From contig LR732703.1 in NCBI GenBank assembly GCA_902506565.1, positions 994,030-1,058,029 on the forward strand: DNA of 64,000 nt, in the 5' to 3' direction. Both the position numbers and the translations under genes were made by a program. The notes under the pieces are model-generated. The model did not search any database, had not been told where the DNA came from, and saw only the letters and a list, made by a program, of their open reading frames with translations. Below, piece by piece: positions 1-8,861 of this stretch; the stretch's first letter is position 1, and every line of letters starts with the position of its first letter. This DNA is from Burkholderiales bacterium 8X. GTDB taxonomy: Bacteria; Pseudomonadota; Gammaproteobacteria; Burkholderiales; Burkholderiaceae_C.

Positions 1-1303
1 CGAGCGGCATCGGCGCGGGCGGTGGCAAGGGCTCGTCGGTCGCGCCGAGCTTGCCGCCCGCCGCATGGTGGTAGCGCTGCCCGAGTTCGGCCAACTGCAG
101 GTCGCTGCCGCACGGGCCGACCAGCGTGATGCCGAAAGGCAAGCCGTCGGGCCGGATGCTGCTCGGCACCGCGAGCGCCGCGTAGTCCAGCAGGTTGACG
201 AAGTTGGTATAGGCGCCCAGCTCGCGATTGCGCACCACCGGGTCGGCGAGCATGGCCGCGATGGTGCAGTGGGTCGGCGCGGTCGGCACCAGCAAGACGT
301 CGATGCCCTGCCACATCGGCGCGACCTGCTGCGCCAGGCTGCGAAGCCGCGTCTGCGCCTGCAGCAGGTCGACCGCGTCGTGGTCGCGGCCGCTCGCCAG
401 GATGCTGCGCACCGGCTCGATCACCTCGGCCTCGTAGGCGTCGAAGAAGTCGCGCAAGGCGGCGTAGCGCTCGGCGACCAGCGCACTGTCGTAGAGCAGG
501 CCCGCCACTTCGGCGAGGGGCGCATAGTCGATCGGCACGCGCTCGCCCCCGAGCGACGCCATGCGCTCGATCGCCTCGTCGAACGCCGCCGCGGAGAGCG
601 CGTCGCCGAAGAACTCGAGTTCGCGCGGCACGCCGAAGCGGAAGCGATCGGGCAGGCGCGATGTGGCCAGCGGCAGAGTTCGCGAATACGGGTCCGCCGC
701 ATCGAAGCCCCGCGCCACTTCGAAGACCCGCAGCGCCATCGCCACCGTCGGCGCGAAGATCGAGACGCAATCCACGCTCTGCGCAGCCGGCATCACGCCG
801 CGCGTGCTGAGCAAACCCTTCGACGGCTTGAGTCCCACGATGTTGTTGAGCCCCGCCGGCACGCGCCCGGAGCCCGCCGTGTCGGTACCGAGCGCGAAGT
901 CGACCTGGCCGGTCGCGACCACATAGGCGGAGCCCGAACTCGAACCACCCGACACCTGGCGCGCGTCGAAGCTGTTCGGCACCGCACCGTAGGGCGAACG
1001 GGTGCCGTTCAAGCCGCAGGCGAACTGGTCGAGATTGGTCTTGCCGACCAGGGTGGCACCGGCATCGAGCAGCCGCTGCACCACTTGCGCGTGCTCAGTC
1101 GGATGCCGATCGAAGGCCGGGCAGGCACCGGTGGTGGGCACGCCGGCGGCATCGATGTTGTCCTTGATCGCGAAGCGCAGCCCGGCCAGCGGGCCCTGCG
1201 CCCTGCCCTGGATGGGCGAATCGAATCGCGCGATCCAGGCCGCCTCGGGCTTTCCTTCGATCGTTCCGGACTCGCCCGGCGAGACCGCGTCATGCACCAT
1301 CAT
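1..1303 (-). CDS. atzF: Allophanate hydrolase, amidase-signature part (C-terminus beyond window)
   Basis: Amidase-signature enzyme that would hydrolyse allophanate to ammonia and CO2, the second step of urea carboxylase-type urea breakdown in the cytosol. My reading of the minus strand gives the Ser-cisSer-Lys triad: Lys47 in FAIKDNIDAAG, the GGSSSG loop at about 119-124, and the nucleophile Ser145 in DTAGSGRVPA. The stretch around KDNIDAAGVPTTGACPAF is typical of the AtzF/DUR1 branch rather than general amidases. About 434 codons are visible; the family is about 600 residues, so the C-terminal decarboxylating domain lies off the window. ATG at 1303 is chosen; a TTG one codon earlier is possible. 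A GntR-type palindrome sits just upstream at 1316-1327. Urea carboxylase genes are not in view. Confidence 0.85.
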   Translation of the reverse strand, partial: MMVHDAVSPGESGTIEGKPEAAWIARFDSPIQGRAQGPLAGLRFAIKDNIDAAGVPTTGACPAFDRHPTEHAQVVQRLLDAGATLVGKTNLDQFACGLNGTRSPYGAVPNSFDARQVSGGSSSGSAYVVATGQVDFALGTDTAGSGRVPAGLNNIVGLKPSKGLLSTRGVMPAAQSVDCVSIFAPTVAMALRVFEVARGFDAADPYSRTLPLATSRLPDRFRFGVPRELEFFGDALSAAAFDEAIERMASLGGERVPIDYAPLAEVAGLLYDSALVAERYAALRDFFDAYEAEVIEPVRSILASGRDHDAVDLLQAQTRLRSLAQQVAPMWQGIDVLLVPTAPTHCTIAAMLADPVVRNRELGAYTNFVNLLDYAALAVPSSIRPDGLPFGITLVGPCGSDLQLAELGQRYHHAAGGKLGATDEPLPPPAPMPL

Positions 1304-1315
1304 CAAGCATCCTGT

Positions 1316-1327
1316 CTTGTGTACAAG
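1316..1327. promoter_or_regulatory. Candidate GntR-type operator upstream of the allophanate hydrolase
   Basis: CTTGTGTACAAG consists of CTTGT and its exact reverse complement ACAAG around a GT centre. The TTGT-NN-ACAA layout is the known consensus style of FadR/FCD-type GntR repressors. It lies 13 bases upstream of the atzF start codon, where it could block transcription or initiation. No GntR gene is in the window, so the link is inference. Confidence 0.4.
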
Positions 1328-1389
1328 TTGTGATGCAAGCGGCGTGCCATGTCCGGCAGCAAGCCGCGGGGTGGAGAGAAGTACCTTGG

Positions 1390-1462
1390 AGAAACGGCGA
1401 GCGAGCGCGAGGGCGAGGGCGAACGAGCGCGAGCAAGGGCGAGCGACGGCTCGCGAAGGCGG
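1390..1462. repeat. Low-complexity GCGAG-rich stretch
   Basis: The intergenic DNA between atzF and the marR-type gene is a degenerate run of GCGAG/GGGCGA units (for example gcgagcgcgagggcgaggg). It shows no convincing gene and no strict period. It looks like simple-sequence drift rather than a functional array. Confidence 0.5.
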
Positions 1463-1499
1463 GCGTCCCGGCGGCGCCGGCGCCCGCTCGAACCGGCGC

Positions 1500-1916
1500 T
1501 CAGTCGGGCTGACTGCTGGCCAGCCCGACCGCCTCGGCCAGCTGGGCGAGCTGGTCGGCATGCAGGCTGGCCAGCCTCGCCAGCTTCTTGCGGCCGGCCG
1601 GCAGCAGGTGGACCTCGACCTGCCGGCGGTCGACCTCGCTCGCCCGGCGTTCGACCAGCCCTGCCTCCTCGCAACGCGACACCAGCGCGACGACGCCATG
1701 CGGCTGCGCCTGCAGCCGCTCGGCGATTTCGCCGATGGTCGCCCACTGGCGGCCCGGGAAGCCCTGCGTGTGCAGCATCAGCTGGTACTGCAGCACCGTG
1801 ATGCCTTCGTCTCGCGCGGCGTCCTCGCTGAACCGCAGGAAGCTGCGCAGCCGGAAACGGAAATCCGACAGCGCTTCGAAGCGCTCTTTATCGGTCGGGC
1901 CTGGTTTTGGGGGCAT
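1500..1916 (-). CDS. MarR family transcriptional regulator
   Basis: Small 138-residue winged-helix DNA-binding protein. The fold order fits MarR: an N-terminal dimerisation helix (about 10-45, with RFEALSDFRFRLRSFLRF), a helix-turn-helix at about 60-85 (TIGEIAERLQAQPHGVVALVSRCEEAG) and the wing (RRASEVDRRQVEVHLLPAG), then a C-terminal dimer helix. It starts divergently from tctB across a 224-base gap, so it could control tctBA. It equally lies upstream of, and in the same direction as, atzF. The ligand is not predictable. The PHGVV recognition helix and DRRQ wing are typical of the family. Confidence 0.85.
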   Translation of the reverse strand: MPPKPGPTDKERFEALSDFRFRLRSFLRFSEDAARDEGITVLQYQLMLHTQGFPGRQWATIGEIAERLQAQPHGVVALVSRCEEAGLVERRASEVDRRQVEVHLLPAGRKKLARLASLHADQLAQLAEAVGLASSQPD

Positions 1917-1989
1917 GGCGGGTAGGCGGTAGGACGCATCAATGTAGCAGCGCCCTGCCCCGCGGAACCGCCGTGCCGCGCGGTTTCGC

Positions 1990-2045
1990 GGCAGGGTAAT
2001 TACTCATGCCATGATATAAATAGCCTCATAACATGATGTATCCGA
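1990..2045. promoter_or_regulatory. AT-rich divergent promoter region between marR-type gene and tctB
   Basis: This is the only clearly AT-rich patch in the first 10 kb, including taattactcatg and atgatataaata, and it stands out against the GC-rich neighbours. It lies where divergent promoters for the MarR-type gene and tctB are expected. Several ATGA/TCAT-like half sites are present, but no perfect palindrome was found. The promoter role is inferred. Confidence 0.4.
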
Positions 2046-2140
2046 CGAGAGCCTGACCACGCACCGTGGCCGCGTGCTTTCGATGGCGCCGACAGCACCG
2101 CGCCACTCGCCTTTTTCTTTACCCTCGATCCCCTCCACTC

Positions 2141-2629
2141 ATGAAAATCAAGAGCCAGAAGGACTTCCTGTCCGGCCTCATGTTCACTTGCGTCGGCTTG
2201 GCTTTCTCGATCGGCGCGACCAACTACTCGATCGGCACCGGCGCCCGCATGGGGCCCGGCTACTTTCCGCTGGTGCTCGGCGCGATGCTCGCGATCGGCG
2301 GCTGCATCGTGATGCTGACCTCGCTCTCGTCCGGCCCGCCGGGCGGCGACCCGGTCGGCCGCATCGCCTGGCGGCCGCTCGTCCTGATCATCGGCGCCAA
2401 CCTGGTGTTCGGCGTGCTGCTGGGCGGGCTGCCGTCGATCGGCATTCCGGCGATGGGGCTGATGGTCGCCATCTACATCATGGTGATCATCTCGAGCCTG
2501 GCCGGGCCGCGTTTCAAGCTCAAGACCGCGCTGATCCTCGGAACCATCCTGGCCATCGGCAGCTATCTCACCTTCATCATCGGGCTCAGTCTCCAGTTCC
2601 AGGTCTGGCCCACCTTCATCACCGGCTGA
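2141..2629 (+). CDS. tctB: Tripartite tricarboxylate transporter, small membrane subunit TctB
   Basis: Small integral-membrane partner of the TctA permease in the binding-protein-dependent, ion-driven Tct family for carboxylates. ATG at 2141 (MKIKSQKDFLSG) gives 162 residues; the same frame is open back to 2066, but that stretch reads as non-coding and basic. Four hydrophobic helices are visible, with the usual GTGARMGPGYFPLVLG segment after the first helix, a hallmark of TctB. tctA follows 13 bases downstream, so the two are co-transcribed. No TctC-type periplasmic binding protein is encoded nearby, so specificity cannot be assigned. Confidence 0.85.
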   Translation: MKIKSQKDFLSGLMFTCVGLAFSIGATNYSIGTGARMGPGYFPLVLGAMLAIGGCIVMLTSLSSGPPGGDPVGRIAWRPLVLIIGANLVFGVLLGGLPSIGIPAMGLMVAIYIMVIISSLAGPRFKLKTALILGTILAIGSYLTFIIGLSLQFQVWPTFITG

Positions 2630-2642
2630 GGCAGCAAACGCC

Positions 2643-4154
2643 ATGGACCTGATCCAGAACCTCTCCATCGGCTTCGAAGCCGCCTTCACGTTCCAGAACC
2701 TGATCTACGCCTTCGTCGGCTGCCTGCTCGGCACCCTGATCGGCGTGCTGCCCGGCATCGGCCCGGTCGCGACCATCGCGATGCTGCTGCCGGCCACCTA
2801 CGCGCTGCCGCCGGTGGCCGCGCTCATCATGCTGGCCGGCATCTACTACGGCTCGCAATACGGCGGCTCGACCACCGCCATCCTGGTCAACCTGCCGGGC
2901 GAGTCGTCCTCGGTGGTCACGGTGATCGACGGCCACCAGATGGCCAAGGCCGGGCGCGGAGGCCCGGCGCTCGCGGCCGCGGGACTCGGCTCGTTCTTCG
3001 CGGGCTGCGTCGGCACGCTGGTGCTCGCGGCCTTCGCGCCGCCGCTGACCGAACTCGCCTTCAAGTTCGGCCCGGCCGAATACTTCTCGCTGATGGTGCT
3101 GGGCCTGATCGGCGCGGTGGTGCTGGCATCCGGCTCGCTGCTCAAGGCCATCTGCATGATCATGCTCGGCCTCCTGCTGGGGCTGGTCGGCACCGACGTG
3201 AACTCGGGCGTGGCGCGCTACAGCTTCGACATTCCGGAGCTCACCGACGGCATCAGCTTCATCGCGATCGCGATGGGCATCTTCGGCTACGGCGAGATCA
3301 TCGCCAACCTCTCCAAGAGCGAGGAAGAGCGCCAGGTCTTCACCGCCAAGCTGCACGGCCTGATGCCGACCAAGGAAGACTTCCGCAACATGGTGCCTGC
3401 GGTTCTGCGCGGCACCGCCTTGGGCTGCTCGCTCGGCATCCTGCCGGGCGGCGGCTCGCTGCTCTCGGCCTTCGCGTCGTACACGCTCGAGAAGAAGATC
3501 AGCCTGCGGTCGGGCGAAGTCCCGTTCGGCAAGGGCAACATCCGCGGCGTCGCCGGGCCGGAGTCGGCCAACAACGCGGGCGCTCAGACCTCGTTCATCC
3601 CGCTGCTCACGCTCGGCATCCCGGGCAACCCCGTGATGGCGCTGATGGTCGGCGCGATGACCATCCACAACATCCAGCCCGGGCCGCAGGTCATGACCAG
3701 CAACCCCGAGCTCTTCTGGGGCCTGATCGCCTCGATGTGGATCGGCAACCTGATGCTGATCGTGCTCAACCTGCCCCTGATCGGCATGTGGATCAAGCTG
3801 CTCTCGATTCCGTACCGCTGGCTGTTCCCCGCCATCGTGTTGTTCTGCGCCATCGGCGTGTACTCGACCAACAACAACACCTTCGACGTCTGGATGGTCG
3901 GCTTCTTCGGCGTGGTGGGCTATGCCTTCCTCAAGCTGGGCTGCGAGCCGGCGCCCTTGCTGCTGGGGCTCATCCTCGGGCCGATGATGGAGGAGAACCT
4001 CAGGCGGGCCCTGCTGCTTTCGCGCGGCGAATGGAGCGTGCTGGTCACGCGCCCGATCTCCGCCGGGCTCCTGGTCGGGGCGGTGCTGTTGCTGGCGATC
4101 GTCCTGCTGCCTGCCGTCAAGGCCAGGCGCGAAGAGGCCTTCGTCGAGGAGTAG
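2643..4154 (+). CDS. tctA: Tripartite tricarboxylate transporter, large permease TctA
   Basis: 503-residue inner-membrane permease, full length for TctA, with about 11-12 hydrophobic helices. Both family signature loops are present and similar to each other: GVLPGIGPVATIAMLLP near residue 40 and LGILPGGGSLLSAFASY near 275, matching the internal duplication of this family. PESANNAGAQTSFIPLLTLGIPGN (about 305-330) is also characteristic. It moves a dicarboxylate or tricarboxylate, or another small organic acid, handed over by a periplasmic protein that must be encoded elsewhere. It follows tctB closely. The substrate is unknown. Confidence 0.9.
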   Translation: MDLIQNLSIGFEAAFTFQNLIYAFVGCLLGTLIGVLPGIGPVATIAMLLPATYALPPVAALIMLAGIYYGSQYGGSTTAILVNLPGESSSVVTVIDGHQMAKAGRGGPALAAAGLGSFFAGCVGTLVLAAFAPPLTELAFKFGPAEYFSLMVLGLIGAVVLASGSLLKAICMIMLGLLLGLVGTDVNSGVARYSFDIPELTDGISFIAIAMGIFGYGEIIANLSKSEEERQVFTAKLHGLMPTKEDFRNMVPAVLRGTALGCSLGILPGGGSLLSAFASYTLEKKISLRSGEVPFGKGNIRGVAGPESANNAGAQTSFIPLLTLGIPGNPVMALMVGAMTIHNIQPGPQVMTSNPELFWGLIASMWIGNLMLIVLNLPLIGMWIKLLSIPYRWLFPAIVLFCAIGVYSTNNNTFDVWMVGFFGVVGYAFLKLGCEPAPLLLGLILGPMMEENLRRALLLSRGEWSVLVTRPISAGLLVGAVLLLAIVLLPAVKARREEAFVEE

Positions 4155-4204
4155 AACGCGGCATGGGTCGCTGTGCACAATGGGCTCGCTTCCGATAGAG
4201 ACCC

Positions 4205-5599
4205 GTGCACAACGAACCCGACTTCCTCGCCCATCTTCGAAGCGAGCTTTCCAGCTGGCGAACCTGGCTCGACCGCACCATCGTGCTGGCCTACGCGGTG
4301 GCCGCCGGCGGGTTCGTGGTGCTCTTCACGCTCGTCAGCGACTGGGTGAGCGCGCAGTTCTTCAAGGGCTTCGGCCACACCCCGTGGCTGGTGCTGGTGA
4401 CCACGCCGCTGCTCACAGCGGGCATCGTCTGGATCACGCGCAAATGGGTGCCAACGGCCGGCGGCTCCGGCATACCGCAGGTCAAGGCGGCACTTCATCC
4501 CGATCTGCCGGCCGGCCAGCATCACCGCTTCGTGTCCCTGCGCCTCACGCTCGCCAAGATGGGTCTGGGCGCGGCCGGTTTCGCGGCGGGGCTGTCGATC
4601 GGGCGCGAGGGTCCATCGGTGCAGGTCGCGGCCGGCGTCATGCAGCATGCGCGGCGATGGCTGTCGCGCGGCTCCTCGATCGGCACGCGCGAGCTGCTGC
4701 TGGCGGGCGGCGCGGCCGGCATCGCCGGCGCCTTCAACGCACCGCTCGCCGGCGTGGTCTTCGCCATCGAGGAACTCTCGGGCCGCATCGAATCCCGCGC
4801 GAGCGGACTCATCATCACCGCCATCGTGCTGGCCGGCCTGGTGGCGGTCTCGGTGTTCGGCAACACCAGCTACTTCGGCGTGATCCGGGTGCCCGACCTG
4901 CGCTGGCCGGGCGCGCTCTGGCCGGGCGTGCTGGTCACGCTGGTCTGCGGCGCCGCGGGCGGCGTCTTCTCGCGCCTCCTGATCGCGTCGATCACCGGCG
5001 TGCCGGAGCGGCTCAACCGCTGGCGCGCGCGGCGGCCGGTCGCCTTCGCGGCGATCTGCGGCCTGGTCATCGCGATCATCGGCCTCGCGACCGGAGGCGC
5101 CACCTTCGGCTCCGGCTCCGAGGCGGTCAAGGAAATGCTGCAGGGCCATGCCGAGCTGACGCCGATCGCGACGCTGCTCAAGTTCGTCGCGACCTGGCTC
5201 ACGGCCTGGTGCGGCGTGCCGGGCGGCATCTTCGCGCCGTCGCTTTCGATCGGCGCGGGTCTCGGTCATGCGGTGGCGCTGCTGTCCGATCCGAGCCTGG
5301 GCCCGGCGCTCATCGCGCTCGGCATGGCGGCGTTTCTCGCGGCCGTCACGCAGGCACCGCTCACGGCCTTCATCATCGTGATGGAGATGGTCGACGGTCA
5401 TGCGATGGTGCTCAGCCTGATGGCGGCGGCGATGCTGGCGAGCCTGGTGTCCCGCATGATCAGCCGGCCGCTCTACGACACGCTGGCCGAGCACATGGTG
5501 GCCGCGGTGCGCAAGCCGATGGCCCCCGATGCGGTGGACACCGCCGCCACGGATGAGCCGGTGCAGGCCGGCCGCGCCGACCCGCCGCTCGCCCGCTGA
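4205..5599 (+). CDS. ClC family chloride/proton transporter
   Basis: 464-residue inner-membrane protein of the voltage-gated chloride channel family. The ClC selectivity motifs are in order: GSGIP (87-91), GREGP (133-137, Glu135 being the external gating glutamate), and GGIFAPSLSIG for GxFxP. FAIEE at 186-190 supplies the internal proton glutamate of exchangers, and SRPLYD near the C-terminus carries the chloride-binding tyrosine. The presence of both glutamates argues for 2Cl-/H+ exchange rather than a passive channel. The start is GTG at 4205. It follows tctA by 50 bases. It has no CBS domains. The physiological role may be acid or halide stress. Confidence 0.9.
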   Translation: MHNEPDFLAHLRSELSSWRTWLDRTIVLAYAVAAGGFVVLFTLVSDWVSAQFFKGFGHTPWLVLVTTPLLTAGIVWITRKWVPTAGGSGIPQVKAALHPDLPAGQHHRFVSLRLTLAKMGLGAAGFAAGLSIGREGPSVQVAAGVMQHARRWLSRGSSIGTRELLLAGGAAGIAGAFNAPLAGVVFAIEELSGRIESRASGLIITAIVLAGLVAVSVFGNTSYFGVIRVPDLRWPGALWPGVLVTLVCGAAGGVFSRLLIASITGVPERLNRWRARRPVAFAAICGLVIAIIGLATGGATFGSGSEAVKEMLQGHAELTPIATLLKFVATWLTAWCGVPGGIFAPSLSIGAGLGHAVALLSDPSLGPALIALGMAAFLAAVTQAPLTAFIIVMEMVDGHAMVLSLMAAAMLASLVSRMISRPLYDTLAEHMVAAVRKPMAPDAVDTAATDEPVQAGRADPPLAR

Positions 5600-5700
5600 G
5601 GGCCGATGCAACGCCCGAACTCTCCGTTGTCCTACCCCGGGCGCGCGGTCCGACGCAGAAAGTGACGAGGTCCACAACGCTTGAAACCAGGAGCCGGACC

Positions 5701-6027
5701 ATGACCGACCTCGCCAACCAAGCCTGCATCGATGCATGCAATGCCTGCGCCGATGCCTGCGACTTCTGCTCGACTGCCTGCCTGCAGGAAGACGACGTGA
5801 AGATGATGTCGCGCTGCATCGCGCTCGACATGGACTGCGCCGCCATCTGCCGCCTGGCCGCCGGCTACATGGCCCGCGGCAGCAGCTTTGCCCCGCAGCT
5901 GTGCCAGCTGTGCGCGACCGTCTGCGAAACCTGCAGCCAGGAATGCGCGAAGCACGACATGGACCACTGCCGGCAGTGCGCCGCCTGCAGGCGCTGCGCC
6001 GACGCTTGCCGGGCAATGACCGCATAG
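5701..6027 (+). CDS. Four-helix-bundle copper-binding protein (Csp3/DUF326-like)
   Basis: 108-residue protein with 19 cysteines, mostly in CxxxC and CxxC spacing along predicted helices (ACIDACNACADACDFCSTAC, then LCQLCATVC and HCRQCAACRRC). This is the pattern of copper storage proteins that bind many Cu(I) ions inside a four-helix bundle. No signal peptide is present, so a cytosolic Csp3-type role is likely. ATG at 5701 is preferred because AGGAG lies at good spacing just before it; the frame is open upstream to 5662. The metal is inferred from the family, not shown. The copA/cueR copper genes are 33 kb away. Confidence 0.85.
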   Translation: MTDLANQACIDACNACADACDFCSTACLQEDDVKMMSRCIALDMDCAAICRLAAGYMARGSSFAPQLCQLCATVCETCSQECAKHDMDHCRQCAACRRCADACRAMTA

Positions 6028-6142
6028 CCTGGCCGCTTCGACCGCCGACCTAGAATTCGCGCTCAAGGGTGGGGCGCCGATCCGGGCGTCCCAGGTGTTG
6101 CGAAGGTCGGGCCGCCTCGCGGCTCCTCCACGACCCGCCACC

Positions 6143-7405
6143 ATGTCCGACACCCCGATCCAATGGATCGCGGCAGCCGTCTTCGCTGTCGCCCTGCTCC
6201 ACACCTTCAGCGTCAAGCAGTTCGAACGCCTGTCGCTGCGCTATCCGCGACACGCGGGCCTCTTCCACCTGCTCGGCGAAGTCGAAGTCGTCTTCGGCTT
6301 CTGGGCGATCGTGCTGATGCTGCTGATGGCCCTGGTCGCGGGCGGCGATCCGGCGCTCGCGTACCTCGAATCGCGCAACTACACCGAGCCGATGTTCGTC
6401 TTCGTCGTAATGGTGATCGCCGCCTCGCGGCCGGTGCTGCGAACCGTGATGGCCTCGGTCGACCTGGTGGCCCGGCTGGTGCCGATTCGTACCCCGGTCG
6501 CCACCGCCTGGCTCGGCCTGGCCGCGGTGCCGTTGCTCGGCTCGCTCATCACCGAGCCGGCCGCGATGACCATCGCCGCGCTCATGCTGGCGCCGCAGAT
6601 CTTTCGGCCGCAGGTTCCGGAGGGCATCAAGTACCTGGCCCTCGGCGTGCTCTTCGTCAACGTTTCGATCGGCGGCACGCTCACCTCGTACGCCGCGCCG
6701 CCGGTGCTGATGGTCGCGACCACCTGGCAATGGGACAGCGCCTTCATGCTGGCGACCTTCGGCTGGAAGGCCGCGCTCGCGGTGCTGGTCAACGCGACCA
6801 TCGCCACCTTCCTGCTTCGCGGCCACCTGCACGCGGCCCCTGTCGGCAACGACCGGTTGCCGCCAGCCGACCGCGTACCGATGTCGGTGGTGGCGGTGCA
6901 TCTCGTGCTGCTCGCCGGCGTGGTGCTGTTCGCGCACCATCCGATCGTGTTCCTCGGCCTCTTCCTGATGTTCCTCGGCTTCACGCAGGCCTACGAGCGC
7001 CACCAGAGTCCGCTGATCATCAAGGAGGCCTTGCTGGTCGGCTTCTTCCTGGCAGGCCTCGTGGTGCTGGGCGGGTTGCAGCAATGGTGGCTGCAGCCGA
7101 TCGTCTCCGGGCTATCGCCGGTGGCGCTTTTCTTCGGCGCGCTCGGCCTCACGGCCATCACCGACAACGCGGCGCTCACGTACCTGGGCTCGCTCATCGT
7201 CGGTATCTCGGATCCGGCGAAGTACATGCTGGTGGCCGGTGCCGTTGCCGGCGGCGGGCTCACCGTGATCGCCAATGCGCCCAACCCCGCGGGCGTCGCC
7301 TTGCTCAAGCGAGGCTTCGCGGACGAGACGATCGGTGCCGGGGGCCTGCTGATGGGCGCCCTCGGCCCGACGGCGATCGCTGCGGCCGCCTTCATGCTGC
7401 TTTAA
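6143..7405 (+). CDS. Putative Na+/H+ antiporter-like membrane protein
   Basis: 420-residue polytopic protein (start ATG 6143) with about 10-12 hydrophobic helices. It resembles the ArsB/NhaD-like ion-transporter superfamily of putative Na+/H+ antiporters. Typical features are PLLGSLITEPAAMTIAALMLAP in the first half and GLTAITDNAALTYLGSLI in the second, a pair of re-entrant helices with buried acidic residues (TEP and TDNA). VIANAPNPAGVALLK near the end is also family-like. A TAGAAT-like -10 element lies at 6049-6054. It follows the Csp-like gene by 115 bases and may be its own unit. Ion specificity is inferred only. Confidence 0.75.
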   Translation: MSDTPIQWIAAAVFAVALLHTFSVKQFERLSLRYPRHAGLFHLLGEVEVVFGFWAIVLMLLMALVAGGDPALAYLESRNYTEPMFVFVVMVIAASRPVLRTVMASVDLVARLVPIRTPVATAWLGLAAVPLLGSLITEPAAMTIAALMLAPQIFRPQVPEGIKYLALGVLFVNVSIGGTLTSYAAPPVLMVATTWQWDSAFMLATFGWKAALAVLVNATIATFLLRGHLHAAPVGNDRLPPADRVPMSVVAVHLVLLAGVVLFAHHPIVFLGLFLMFLGFTQAYERHQSPLIIKEALLVGFFLAGLVVLGGLQQWWLQPIVSGLSPVALFFGALGLTAITDNAALTYLGSLIVGISDPAKYMLVAGAVAGGGLTVIANAPNPAGVALLKRGFADETIGAGGLLMGALGPTAIAAAAFMLL

Positions 7406-7458
7406 AGACCGCGGTGCCTCGCGCCGAAGCTGCGCGCCGAAGCTGCCGCGCAATCCGC

Positions 7459-8859
7459 TCAGCGGATCTTCGCCTGACCCGAGTTCGACGCGAGGTGATT
7501 CCGAATCAAGCGCAGCATCTCGCCGAAATCGGCCGGCTTCGCGAAATGCTTGTCGAAGCCTGCAGCCATCGCCCGCGCCCGGTCGGCCGGAGAGTCGTAG
7601 CCGGTCAACGCGAGCAGCAAGGTTCGCCTGGTCGAAGCGGCCGGCGCATGCGAGTCGCTTGTTTCGCCCTCGCCTTCGTCTCCGCCTTCGCGAATGCGCT
7701 CCGCCACCTGGTAGCCGTTCATGCCGGGCAAGCCGATGTCGCAGACCACGACCTCCGGCCTGAAATTCTCGAAGCTGGCGAGAGCGCTCGGCCCGTCGGC
7801 CGCGACGTCGACCTGGTATCCCGACACCTCCAGCAGCATCGACAGCATCGTGACCGCGTCCTGGTTGTCGTCCACCACCAGCACGCGCGCCGGCCGGAAC
7901 GCCGCCTCTTGCGCAGGATGTTCGCTTTCCGGCAGGTAGTCGATGCGGGGCAACGACACCGTGAACTCGGTGCCGCAGCCGGTGCCGTCGCTTCGCGCCG
8001 AGATCGTGCCGCCATGCAGCTCGACCATCTTGCGCACCACCGCCAGGCCGAGCCCGAGCCCGCCCTGGCTGCGGCTGAGCGAACGTTCTTCCTGGACGAA
8101 CAAGTCGAAGATGCCCGCCAGCGAAGCCTGCGAGATCCCGATGCCGTCGTCGACCACGCGCAGCTTGACCCAATCGCCTTCGACCCAGGCCGCGAGGCCG
8201 ATCGATCCACCGGCCGGCGTGTACTTGGCCGCGTTGTGCAGCAGGTTGCCGATGATCTGGCCGAGCCGGGTCGGGTCGCCATCGACATGAATCGGGGTTG
8301 CCGGAATCTCCAGCTTCAGCTTCTGTTGCTGGTTGTCGATCAAGGCGCGGTTGGTCTCCACCGCCAGGTCGATGAATTCGCGAATGTCGACCGGCCGCCG
8401 CTGCAGGCTGACCTTGCCGCTCGTGATGCGCGACACGTCGAGCAGGTCGTCCAGCAAACTCGCCATGTGGGCGACCTGGCGACCGACGACCTTGCCGATG
8501 GTCTCGAGCCGCGGATCGTCCGTGTCGAGGCGGGACAACAAGGATGCGGCGCTTCGGATCGGCGCCAACGGGTTGCGAAGTTCATGCGCGAGCATCGCGA
8601 TGAACTCGTTCTGCTGCCGGTGGGTCTTGCGCGCGATTTCTTCGAGCTGCTCCGCGGCCAACGCCGCGTTCACCAGGTTGGCATTTGCCTCGCGCAGGTC
8701 GTCGAGCCGCTTCTCGGCGGCATCCAGCTCGGCTTCGCGGCGGCGAATGTCGGCCTCGCGCTCCGCGAGCGAGCGACCGGCCTTGCCGCCGGCCCGAGCC
8801 TTCGACCGGTCGCCCGGGGAACCCGTCGCCTTGTGCAGCCTGCCTGCGCCGTCGTCCAT
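7459..8859 (-). CDS. Hybrid sensor histidine kinase/response regulator
   Basis: 466-residue cytosolic hybrid kinase. Order: a charged coiled coil (about 30-85), HisKA with phospho-acceptor His92 in MLAHELRNPL, HATPase with VVDDGIGI and GGLGLGLAVV ATP-lid motifs, and a C-terminal receiver (VLVVDDNQDAV, CDIGLPGMNG phospho-Asp region). It has no transmembrane segment and no PAS or GAF sensor. Input therefore probably comes through the coiled coil or a partner such as the KaiC-like ATPase, whose stop codon is only two bases upstream of this start. The same gene order with KaiC-like proteins occurs in other proteobacteria. The downstream output protein is not in the window. Confidence 0.9.
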   Translation of the reverse strand: MDDGAGRLHKATGSPGDRSKARAGGKAGRSLAEREADIRRREAELDAAEKRLDDLREANANLVNAALAAEQLEEIARKTHRQQNEFIAMLAHELRNPLAPIRSAASLLSRLDTDDPRLETIGKVVGRQVAHMASLLDDLLDVSRITSGKVSLQRRPVDIREFIDLAVETNRALIDNQQQKLKLEIPATPIHVDGDPTRLGQIIGNLLHNAAKYTPAGGSIGLAAWVEGDWVKLRVVDDGIGISQASLAGIFDLFVQEERSLSRSQGGLGLGLAVVRKMVELHGGTISARSDGTGCGTEFTVSLPRIDYLPESEHPAQEAAFRPARVLVVDDNQDAVTMLSMLLEVSGYQVDVAADGPSALASFENFRPEVVVCDIGLPGMNGYQVAERIREGGDEGEGETSDSHAPAASTRRTLLLALTGYDSPADRARAMAAGFDKHFAKPADFGEMLRLIRNHLASNSGQAKIR

Positions 8860-8861
8860 GG

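Noticed and set aside
2619..4178. A 519-codon open frame on the - strand
   Set aside because: It is the antisense of tctA and contains only charged repeats and no recognisable motif.
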